NCBI GenBank assembly: GCA_020216655.1
Contig: JAIWNU010000062.1
Span: 1 to 10,000, forward strand
DNA length: 10,000 nt
Origin: Treponema sp.
GTDB lineage: Bacteria; Spirochaetota; Spirochaetia; Treponematales; Breznakiellaceae
Direction: 5' to 3'
The translations under genes and the position numbers were made by a program. How positions within the stretch are numbered: position 1 is the stretch's first letter; each line of letters starts with the position of its first letter. The notes under the pieces were generated by a model, which saw nothing but the letters and a program-made list of their open reading frames with translations, was not told the origin of the DNA and did no database searches. Shown in pieces: positions 1 through 6,081 of the stretch.

Positions 1-72
1 TTACGGTCAACCCGCGCTTTTTAATGCGCTAGTACGGGGCGGCCATTCATCAATCTGGATTATAAAAATGCT
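1..72. other. Short stretch after hflX, no gene seen
   Basis: This stretch follows the hflX stop codon on the minus strand. Both strands carry stops in every useful frame. The only structure seen is a 4-bp GCGC/GCGC inverted repeat around an A-rich loop at about 14-29, too weak to call a terminator. What lies beyond position 1 is unknown. Confidence 0.4.
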
Positions 73-1344
73 TTAATCGACCAGCCATTCTCGGAGGGTA
101 CCTAGCATTCGCTCTCCAAGACGGGCTTCCACCTCGATGCTGTCTTCCCCGTAATGTTCGGCCAGCACTGTTCCAGATCGGTGAACCTGGGCCACGAGGT
201 CGTGGCGGTCCACGGGGAAACGAAAGCGGCAAGCGGCACCGGAGACGAGAAGATCGATCCTGCGAGCCAGGGTGTCCAATCCGGTCCGGTTCAGGGCGGA
301 GATGCTGACACTGTCGCTGTACTGCCTTTCCAGGTCCCTGAGCCGCTCAGGAGATGTGATCCTATCAATCTTGTTAAGGACGATGATTTTAGGAGTCTTA
401 TCTGCGCCTAATTCTTTTAGAACCGCCAGGGTGGTGTCATAATGGCGGTCCACATCGGGATCCGCTGAGTCGAGCACGATAATGAGGATATCCGCCATGG
501 AGGCTTCTTCCAGTGTGGCATGGAAAGCGTCGACCAGATCATGGGGAAGCCGGCGGATAAAGCCCACCGTGTCGGTAAGGAGAACCGGCTGCCCCCGGCC
601 GACCTCCAAACGGCGGGTGGTGGGATCCAGGGTGGCAAAGAGCTTATCCTCCGCCAGAACCTGCGCGTTGGTCATGGCGTTCAACAGGGACGATTTGCCC
701 GCATTGGTGTAACCCACCAGGGCACAGGTCGGTATAGGGATTTTTTCCCGCTTTTTCCGTTGGGTACTGCGGTGCTGGCGGACTTCCTTTATTTCTTCTT
801 CAAGTTGATGAATACGGCGCAGGATGCTGCGGCGGTCCAGTTCCAGTTTGGTCTCCCCTGAGCCTTTGGTACCGTAGCGGCCGCCCCGCTGGCGGGAAAG
901 GTCAATGTATTTATGGGTAAGCCGGGGCAGGGAATGCTTTAGCTGGGCAAGCTCAATTTGTAGTTCCGCTTCCCGGGTGCGGGCCCGGCTTGCAAAGATC
1001 TGGATAATAAGTTCCTGCCGGTCTATGGCGCTTACCCCTGAGAGTTCTTCCCAGTTTCGCTGTTGTGAGGGACTTATATCCTGGTCAAAAATAAGGCAGT
1101 CGACCTCAAGCTCCTTGGCCCGTTCGGCAATTTCTTCCGCCTTCCCGAGGCCCATACCATATTTGGGGTGCTTTTCGCGAATTTTTACCGTGGTTTGGTC
1201 CACAATCTGGACACCCAGGGTTTCTGCGAGGCCCGCCAATTCCCGGGCCAGAGACTGGGCTTCCGCTTCATCCATGGAGCCGTCCCGAATTCCTATTAAA
1301 AACGCCCGCTGGGGCTCCGGTTCTACATTTACAAGTTCCTGCAT
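73..1344 (-). CDS. hflX: GTPase HflX, ribosome-associated
   Basis: HflX is a translational GTPase-superfamily protein that binds the 50S subunit; in other bacteria it splits or rescues stalled ribosomes under stress. With the ATG at 1344 the product is 423 residues, close to the 426 of E. coli HflX. The N-terminal HflX domain is followed by the glycine-rich GGRYGTKGSGETKLE stretch (about 154-168) and a basic coiled linker. The GTPase domain then shows G1 GYTNAGKS (211-218), a G2-region FATLDPT (236-242), G3 DTVG (258-261), G4 NKID (324-327) and G5 SAL (from 349). An in-frame TTG at 1383 would add 13 residues, but that TTG is the first half of a good -35 hexamer (TTGACG) and has no Shine-Dalgarno, so the ATG is preferred. 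It is monocistronic here and divergent from the 1515 gene. Family assignment is near certain; the start is an inference. Confidence 0.96.
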   Translation of the reverse strand: MQELVNVEPEPQRAFLIGIRDGSMDEAEAQSLARELAGLAETLGVQIVDQTTVKIREKHPKYGMGLGKAEEIAERAKELEVDCLIFDQDISPSQQRNWEELSGVSAIDRQELIIQIFASRARTREAELQIELAQLKHSLPRLTHKYIDLSRQRGGRYGTKGSGETKLELDRRSILRRIHQLEEEIKEVRQHRSTQRKKREKIPIPTCALVGYTNAGKSSLLNAMTNAQVLAEDKLFATLDPTTRRLEVGRGQPVLLTDTVGFIRRLPHDLVDAFHATLEEASMADILIIVLDSADPDVDRHYDTTLAVLKELGADKTPKIIVLNKIDRITSPERLRDLERQYSDSVSISALNRTGLDTLARRIDLLVSGAACRFRFPVDRHDLVAQVHRSGTVLAEHYGEDSIEVEARLGERMLGTLREWLVD

Positions 1345-1353
1345 AGGAAAATC

Positions 1354-1383
1354 AGTATGCGCAGGTGCGTGAGAAAGCGTCAA
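1354..1383 (-). promoter_or_regulatory. Candidate sigma70 promoter of hflX, near-leaderless
   Basis: Read on the minus strand, TTGACG (1383-1378) is followed after 18 nt by CATACT (1359-1354). The hflX ATG begins 9 nt further on, at 1344. No Shine-Dalgarno is present between them, so transcription would begin within a few bases of the start codon. The -10 misses the first T of the consensus. Confidence 0.4.
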
Positions 1384-1431
1384 GGGTATGGGAACAGGGC
1401 GCTGAACAAGCCCCCAGCATTAGCCAATTTA

Positions 1432-1460
1432 TTGCACAGGAGCACAATAATCTCTATATT
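1432..1460 (+). promoter_or_regulatory. Candidate sigma70 promoter of the 1515 gene
   Basis: TTGCAC (1432-1437) and TATATT (1455-1460) are separated by 17 nt, close to the sigma70 optimum. The predicted 5' UTR is about 48 nt and contains the GGGAG ribosome-binding site at 1502-1506. A second TATAAT at 1491-1496 lacks a recognisable -35 at proper spacing. Confidence 0.45.
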
Positions 1461-1474
1461 GATGATACAGTTTC

Positions 1475-1482
1475 GCCGATAA
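1475..1482 (+). promoter_or_regulatory. Sigma28 (FliA-type) -10-like octamer
   Basis: GCCGATAA at 1475-1482 is identical to the classical FliA/sigma28 -10 consensus and lies 32 nt before the ATG at 1515. The -35 half is poor: at the usual distance the sequence reads TATATTGA rather than TAAAGTTT. It could be a real class-III flagellar promoter half-site or chance. Confidence 0.2.
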
Positions 1483-1514
1483 ACAAAAAGTATAATCATG
1501 CGGGAGCAAATATA

Positions 1515-4124
1515 ATGACGGCTTCGCACAAGGTATCCGTCAGCCTACTCATTTCTGTACTCCTCTTTGCGGCCTTTTCGGTCCTGGCCTTTACTGGCCT
1601 TTTTGACCTGATAGAGGCGCGTTTTTATAATCCTTCTATTACTAAACAGGCCCTGCATGAAATTACTACCGATGCGAGCCTTGTAGATGCCTATATTAAA
1701 GAAGTTCAGGGGCGTTTTTCTCAAATTTTAACAGAACCGGCGGTACAGCGAAGTTTTTTGCCAAACCAGTCTGCGGAAGACATTTTTGAACGGAGCAAAG
1801 CCACGGGAATCCTTTTAGAGAGCACCGGCGGTCTCCAATGGATTCGGTTTATTGATGCGGGGGGAAAACGGATTCATTTTTCTACCCTGCGGGAAGATAT
1901 TTTGCGGCAAGATGCTACGAGCCTGGCCTACAAAAACTATGGGGATAATCCCCAGGACCCGCCCTTTGATCTCATCAATATACCTGATAAGGAGAATCCC
2001 CGGATTATCGGAGACGCAAACCAGGAGCGGCTGCTCTTTTGTTTTCCCTTTTACGATTCCTTTTCGGTTTATCGGGGCACCGCGGTTTTCAGTCTTTCGG
2101 TCCGGTCCGTTACGGAACGGGTAATTCGGGAAGGCCGGCTCCGTATTGGCGAAGAAGTCAGCCTCGTTGCGGACCCCCTTGGCTTTGTCACCGGCTTGCC
2201 CCGGAGCGGAAAAACCGTATTGATGAGCACCATCAGTTCGAGCTGGAAAGAGGGTATTCTGGGACCGGTTCCCCTTTCAAGCGACAACGGCAGCCGCTTT
2301 GCCCTCCTGTCGGTACGGACCGATTCGGGTCTCATTGTCGGGCGGATCCTGGATGACCGGCTCTTCGTATTTCCCCTTGCCATGAAGATCATACTCCTGG
2401 CGAGCTTTTTCCTCACATCCTTTTTAATCATCTTCCTCTTCTTTAACCTGGAACAGGATACTACCACCGTGGTACGAGAACGGTTAAAGCGGCTCCAGAT
2501 CTCACTGTTAGAAGAATACTATGAAAAAAAAGAAGCTATTGACTGGAACCGCTGGGCTCGGGAAATGGAACAGCGACGGGAGGCGGTTAAAAAGGAACTA
2601 AAACGAGGGCTTGGCCGGAAGCCTAAGAAAAAACTTGAACAGGATATCGATAACCTGATCGATAAGTCCTGGGACGAGATCATTGCCCTGCTTGGCGGCA
2701 AAGTCCCGAGCCAGGTTACCGCCACTTTTGATGAAAGTAAACTCCAGGAACTCTTAAACCGGGTTCTTTCCACCGTGAGTGCCCTGCCGGCGGGCAACGC
2801 GGCTGCGGGGACCACCGGGGCCGCCAAAGCGGCCGCGGCTTCTAGAGTTGCGGGGGCTGTTGGTGCTGCTGGGACTGCCGGGACCGCCGGGCATCCTGGG
2901 TCTGCGGGAGCGGCCGGCCTGGCCGCGGCTCCTAGGACTGCTGGAGCGGGCGTGGCCACCAGCGCGGTTTTGGCAGCCGAAGTCTCTGAAGCAGAGGAAC
3001 TGAGCGAGCTCGAAGGAGTAGAGGCCCTGGAAGAGGTGGCCGAAGCGGAAGAACTCACCGAGGCAGAAGAGCTCGCTGAAGTGGAGGAACTGCCCGAAGC
3101 GGAAGCCCTCGAGGAAATCATCGAGGCTGAAGAAGTTCCCGATGCAGAGGAAGTGACTGAGGCAGCTGCGGCGGCCGAAGTCTCTGAAGCAGAGGAACTG
3201 AGCGAGCTCGAAGAAGTAGAGGCCCTGGAAGAAGAAGATATTATCCCGGGTCTGGAAGATATCAAAAAGTACCAAAAAAATGCAAATATCCGTATTGTAT
3301 TTGGAGAAGACGATATCCCCACTATCATAGAAACCAGTGGGCTGGAACTGGTCGACAGCGATGAAGCTTCCGTATTGGCAATCCTTGACCGAAAAGGTGC
3401 AAGTGAATTGGAAGAGCTGGAGCCTGTTGCCGAAGAGAGTGAACTGGAGGGAGCTGAGCAAGAGGAAGCGGAGCAAAAAGTACCGGAGAGTGAAGAGCCT
3501 CCGAAAACAAAACCAGTGGATACGGAAGCCCTCATTGATCAAATTGCACGGGAGATCGAATTTTCACCATTCCCGGAAACGGCAGAAACATCGGGGGCAG
3601 GCCTAACCGAAATGAACTTTGAAATTGTGTCTCCCTTTGAGACACTACTATCCCAATTGAAGCATGAAAGTGAGCCCGGTTTAGAAACTGGTCTACAGGA
3701 CCAAGAAGAAGAATTAGCAGCGATTCCAAAAATGTCCGAAGAAAATCCACAAAATATATCCGACATAGAAATTTTGGCTGAACTTGAAGAAATCCCTGCA
3801 GACACGGATTCAGAAAAAGCAGTGGTAGCGGAACTGGAAACAATTCGCCCCAGCTCTACCCAAATTATCATGTATAAACCCTTTGGTCAGGGAGCAGATT
3901 CAGAACCTGCTGCGCTCGAAGAAGTGGCTGAAGATGAACCAGAAGAGATCCAGGAGGTAGAGGAACTCATCAATCTGGATGAGACAGCGGTTATCGAAGA
4001 CGACAACGGACTTTTATATATCGCAACAACCGTATATCAGGAAGCTGGGAAAAACACAAAGGACCTCAATCCCGACCTTCGTAACCTGATAGATTCGGTG
4101 CTGTCATCCGCTAAAAGAGATTAG
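1515..4124 (+). CDS. Two-TM protein with Cache-like domain and acidic repeat tail
   Basis: I do not recognise this 869-residue protein by name. The start at 1515 is chosen because GGGAG (1502-1506) sits 8 nt upstream and a membrane anchor follows at once (about 7-29). The frame is open upstream to a GTG at 1365, but that extension is hydrophilic and reads through the promoter region. Residues about 30-283 are extracytoplasmic and look like a Cache/PAS-type sensor (IRFIDAGGKRIHFS and FPFYDS...VFSLSV resemble Cache strands; inferred). A second TM segment spans about 284-310, then a basic helical segment, including RGLGRKPKKKLEQD. An Ala/Gly-rich collagen-like tract (447-470), acidic hexapeptide repeats (491-574) and a Glu-rich, probably disordered tail complete it. 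There is no kinase, methyl-accepting or cyclase domain, so it may be a sensor-like scaffold. The last 21 bp overlap the convergent iron-sulfur gene. Confidence 0.85.
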   Translation: MTASHKVSVSLLISVLLFAAFSVLAFTGLFDLIEARFYNPSITKQALHEITTDASLVDAYIKEVQGRFSQILTEPAVQRSFLPNQSAEDIFERSKATGILLESTGGLQWIRFIDAGGKRIHFSTLREDILRQDATSLAYKNYGDNPQDPPFDLINIPDKENPRIIGDANQERLLFCFPFYDSFSVYRGTAVFSLSVRSVTERVIREGRLRIGEEVSLVADPLGFVTGLPRSGKTVLMSTISSSWKEGILGPVPLSSDNGSRFALLSVRTDSGLIVGRILDDRLFVFPLAMKIILLASFFLTSFLIIFLFFNLEQDTTTVVRERLKRLQISLLEEYYEKKEAIDWNRWAREMEQRREAVKKELKRGLGRKPKKKLEQDIDNLIDKSWDEIIALLGGKVPSQVTATFDESKLQELLNRVLSTVSALPAGNAAAGTTGAAKAAAASRVAGAVGAAGTAGTAGHPGSAGAAGLAAAPRTAGAGVATSAVLAAEVSEAEELSELEGVEALEEVAEAEELTEAEELAEVEELPEAEALEEIIEAEEVPDAEEVTEAAAAAEVSEAEELSELEEVEALEEEDIIPGLEDIKKYQKNANIRIVFGEDDIPTIIETSGLELVDSDEASVLAILDRKGASELEELEPVAEESELEGAEQEEAEQKVPESEEPPKTKPVDTEALIDQIAREIEFSPFPETAETSGAGLTEMNFEIVSPFETLLSQLKHESEPGLETGLQDQEEELAAIPKMSEENPQNISDIEILAELEEIPADTDSEKAVVAELETIRPSSTQIIMYKPFGQGADSEPAALEEVAEDEPEEIQEVEELINLDETAVIEDDNGLLYIATTVYQEAGKNTKDLNPDLRNLIDSVLSSAKRD
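2853..2924 (+). repeat. Collagen-like Gly-X-X tract, GC-rich
   Basis: Eight uninterrupted Gly-X-X triplets (GAV, GAA, GTA, GTA, GHP, GSA, GAA, GLA) encode residues 447-470 of the 1515 gene product, inside a longer Ala/Gly-rich linker (about 425-488). The DNA has a 9-nt periodicity of G-rich triplets and is about 78% GC by hand count, well above the flanking sequence. Proline is scarce, so a stable collagen triple helix is not assured. Confidence 0.7.
2976..3232 (+). repeat. Pair of 59-bp direct repeats, 198 bp apart
   Basis: Copies lie at 2976-3034 and 3174-3232 and differ at a single base (GAAGGAGTA versus GAAGAAGTA). The offset of 198 bp equals 66 codons, so recombination between copies would delete or duplicate 66 residues in frame. 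Both encode AEVSEAEELSELE followed by G or E and then VEALEE. Confidence 0.9.
2985..3236 (+). repeat. 18-bp period array encoding x-E-A-E-E-L hexapeptides
   Basis: Residues 491-574 of the 1515 gene product break into degenerate hexapeptides: SEAEEL, SELEGV, EALEEV, AEAEEL, TEAEEL, AEVEEL, PEAEAL, then IEAEEV, PDAEEV and, after an Ala-rich interruption, SEAEEL, SELEEV, EALEEE. Leu or Val recurs every sixth residue in an otherwise acidic chain. Six is not the heptad spacing of a canonical coiled coil. Confidence 0.85.
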
Positions 4125-4838
4125 TTTTCTAAGCTGTTCAATATGTTTCCCCGGATATACCATCCGCGGGCACACCCGTGAGCATTCAAAATGTTTTTCG
4201 CAGGCCGCAACTCCGTTTGGCTGGCCCGCAAGGGTAAGCATTTCATTTTTTCTTTCTGGACAGTTTTCCGCCTCCCGATTAATAGCGGCGAGGGCTGCGG
4301 GTCCTATAAAAGCATTTATATTGATGGATTCATCGGTCCATGTTTTTCTGGTAACCGGACATGCAGAAACACAGGCCCCGCATTCGATGCAATCTTCGAA
4401 TCGTACAAAATGGTCAATGCCACCTGGTCTGGCTTGGTTAGCATCGGGAATGGGCTCACGGGTAATAGAGCCTCCGGACCATTCGCTTGCCCTCAGTTTA
4501 GTCCCATCCTTGGGTAGATGCCGGAAAAGAGGTCCCGGATCTACAACCAGGTCTTTCTCGACAGGAAAGGCAGCCAGGGGCTCGATAGTCGGAACCGTTC
4601 CAGTAAAATCTTCGAGTTTAGTGAGGCAGGCTAGGCATTCTTTCCCGTTAATACGAACCGTACAGGTGCCGCAGGAGCCATGATGACAGGAATGGCGGTA
4701 CATAAGATCCGGAACAGAACCGGTACGGATATATTCCAATGCATCAAGAACAGTAGAACCGGCGGGTAAATCTACTTCATAAACGTAATACAGGGCATCT
4801 GCTTCGCTGCCCCGCTTAATCCGTAAAGACTGTTTCAT
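4104..4838 (-). CDS. SdhB/FrdB-type iron-sulfur subunit
   Basis: This 244-residue protein has the complete cysteine set of a succinate dehydrogenase or fumarate reductase iron-sulfur subunit. A plant-ferredoxin [2Fe-2S] site uses C51, C56, C59 and C71. C150, C153, C156 and C223 would hold the [4Fe-4S] cluster, and C160, C213 and C219 the [3Fe-4S] cluster; the spacing matches SdhB. It would relay electrons from the upstream flavoprotein to an unidentified acceptor. The ATG at 4838 overlaps the TGA of that flavoprotein gene (ATGA) with GGAG about 8 nt upstream, so the pair should be translationally coupled; a TTG at 4850 is less likely. The partner is a GlpA-like protein, not an SdhA/FrdA, and no membrane-anchor gene follows. 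The 3' end overlaps the convergent 1515 gene by 21 bp. Family is certain; physiological substrate is not. Confidence 0.93.
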   Translation of the reverse strand: MKQSLRIKRGSEADALYYVYEVDLPAGSTVLDALEYIRTGSVPDLMYRHSCHHGSCGTCTVRINGKECLACLTKLEDFTGTVPTIEPLAAFPVEKDLVVDPGPLFRHLPKDGTKLRASEWSGGSITREPIPDANQARPGGIDHFVRFEDCIECGACVSACPVTRKTWTDESININAFIGPAALAAINREAENCPERKNEMLTLAGQPNGVAACEKHFECSRVCPRMVYPGKHIEQLRKLISFSG

Positions 4839-6016
4839 GAGAGTCTCCAATAGTAATCATAGGGATATAATTCGAATAAGGCAGTTCTACTGGGTTCATC
4901 GATGCCGAGATACTGGGCAACCTGATCGGAAACCAACTCACCCATAATTCGGAGGGTCGTAGCCTTGCCGCCTAGAATAGAAAAAAAGCCCTTAAGGGAT
5001 CCTGTTTTGCCATGGTCAATAACAGAAATGTCTCTGCTGATTTCGCGCCCATTTTCACGGCCCTTTTCGGTTGCGGCCCTGCCGGCTAAGGGCCGGGCTG
5101 CGGTCCATGCAGCACGGTAAGGCTGTTTGGAAAAATCGGGGATCAGCTCATCCGCACAGGTGAACAAAAATGCGATTTCTTCCTCTTCGGGCCGCAGACC
5201 GTCAGGATTCTCCACCTTCCTCAGGGTGGAACCTACTATGGAAAGCCGCCGCTGGGGAACAATGATGTCACCGTCTCCAGGGCGCCGCAGCCGGGAGATT
5301 ACCATATTGGTAAGCCGGCCTTCCACAGCAACCATAGTGCCTGCGGCGGCGGTAAGGGGCACCTCCTGCTGGGCTAAGGCGGCAACCTTGTCCGCCCAGG
5401 GGCCTGCGGCATTGACAACTGCCCGGCAGGCGTAGCGTTGTTCAGATCCGGTCCTGAGCTGCCTGACACGAACGCCTTGAACGGACCCGTCTGACTGCTC
5501 AATGTCTATTACTTCAGTAAAATTCCGTATAACCGCGCCCCTGGCCACCGCGGAAGCAAAAAAGCGCATGGCCAGGCGGTAGGCATCGATAGTTCCATCG
5601 GGCACCAGGACGGCCCTTTTAGCCGCTGGATTGATTCTCCGCTCAAGCTCCAGAGCTCGATGAATAGGAATTTCTGTGGCTGGAATATCTGCTTCTCGGC
5701 AAGCTGCGATAAAATCGTTGGTAAGAGCTGCATCTTCATCATCTATGGCTAAGAAAATTCCCTGATTATACTCGATAGCATCGGGAGCAATGCGGCGCAG
5801 GATGCGGGTTTCTGCCATACATTCCTGGGCAATATGGGGATCCCCCAGCGCATAGCGAGCGCCGCTGTGCAGTTGGCCATGATGCCGGCCCGTGGTTCCT
5901 GATGTCAGTTCGCCCCGTTCAAAAAGGAGTACCGACAGCCCCCGCAGGGCAAGATCATAGGCTGTTGCAGCACCGGTTCCACCACCGCCGATGACAACTA
6001 CATCAAAATATTCCAT
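4835..6016 (-). CDS. FAD-dependent oxidoreductase, GlpA-like core
   Basis: This 393-residue flavoprotein belongs to the DAO family and closely resembles the first ~390 residues of anaerobic glycerol-3-phosphate dehydrogenase subunit A. Residues 9-16 give the FAD Rossmann loop (IGGGGTGA), with an acidic residue ending the second strand (E33). TTGRHHGQLHSGARYA (41-56) matches the signature ATGRNHGLLHSGARYA of E. coli GlpA, VPDGTIDAYRL (138-148) and VVNAAGPWA (200-208) are also shared, and ILGGKATTLRIM (347-358) closes the fold. GlpA proteins run on for another ~145 residues with a BFD-type [2Fe-2S] domain; that part is absent here. The adjacent SdhB-type protein may take over electron transfer. 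Glycerol 3-phosphate to dihydroxyacetone phosphate is the likely reaction, but other 2-hydroxy acids or polyols are possible. No Shine-Dalgarno precedes the ATG; the promoter abuts it. Confidence 0.9.
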   Translation of the reverse strand: MEYFDVVVIGGGGTGAATAYDLALRGLSVLLFERGELTSGTTGRHHGQLHSGARYALGDPHIAQECMAETRILRRIAPDAIEYNQGIFLAIDDEDAALTNDFIAACREADIPATEIPIHRALELERRINPAAKRAVLVPDGTIDAYRLAMRFFASAVARGAVIRNFTEVIDIEQSDGSVQGVRVRQLRTGSEQRYACRAVVNAAGPWADKVAALAQQEVPLTAAAGTMVAVEGRLTNMVISRLRRPGDGDIIVPQRRLSIVGSTLRKVENPDGLRPEEEEIAFLFTCADELIPDFSKQPYRAAWTAARPLAGRAATEKGRENGREISRDISVIDHGKTGSLKGFFSILGGKATTLRIMGELVSDQVAQYLGIDEPSRTALFELYPYDYYWRLS

Positions 6017-6024
6017 AATTATCT

Positions 6025-6052
6025 AGTATAAACTGCAAATGGTCGTTGTCTA
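6025..6052 (-). promoter_or_regulatory. Promoter of the GlpA-like/SdhB-like operon, leaderless
   Basis: On the minus strand TAGACA (6052-6047), a 16-nt spacer and TATACT (6030-6025) are followed by only 8 nt before the ATG at 6016. The -35 and -10 each match five of six consensus bases. Transcription should start at or within about three bases of the start codon. Confidence 0.6.
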
Positions 6053-6073
6053 TCCCCTTTATTCGGGTATAGT
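6046..6073 (+). promoter_or_regulatory. Promoter of the FliL-like gene, leaderless
   Basis: TTGTCT (6046-6051), a 16-nt spacer and TATAGT (6068-6073) are followed by 8 nt before the ATG at 6082, with no Shine-Dalgarno. Its -35 overlaps that of the opposing promoter by five bases, so RNA polymerase could occupy only one at a time. Confidence 0.5.
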
Positions 6074-6081
6074 ATAAAAAT

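Noticed and set aside
47..60. 14-bp sequence shared by 47-60 and 3967-3980
   Set aside because: A single 14-mer match in 10 kb is compatible with chance, with no similarity in the flanks.
905..1372. Plus-strand open frame opposite hflX
   Set aside because: It lies antisense to the conserved HflX N-terminal domain, and its product looks like low-complexity Ser/Arg sequence.
1498..1515. Five-codon mini-ORF (MREQI) whose stop overlaps the 1515 ATG (TAATG)
   Set aside because: Its start has no ribosome-binding site, and so short a frame is expected by chance; translational coupling cannot be argued from it.
2194..2217. Walker A-like GLPRSGKT in the 1515 gene product
   Set aside because: It fits GxxxxGK[ST] but lies in the predicted extracytoplasmic domain with no Walker B or P-loop fold context; likely chance.
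2519..3535. Minus-strand open frame of 338 codons, Ser/Ala rich
   Set aside because: It is the antisense reading of the acidic Glu/Ala repeats; GAA/GAG-rich sense codons give stop-free Ser-rich antisense. No start signal and the plus-strand gene has membrane and domain structure.
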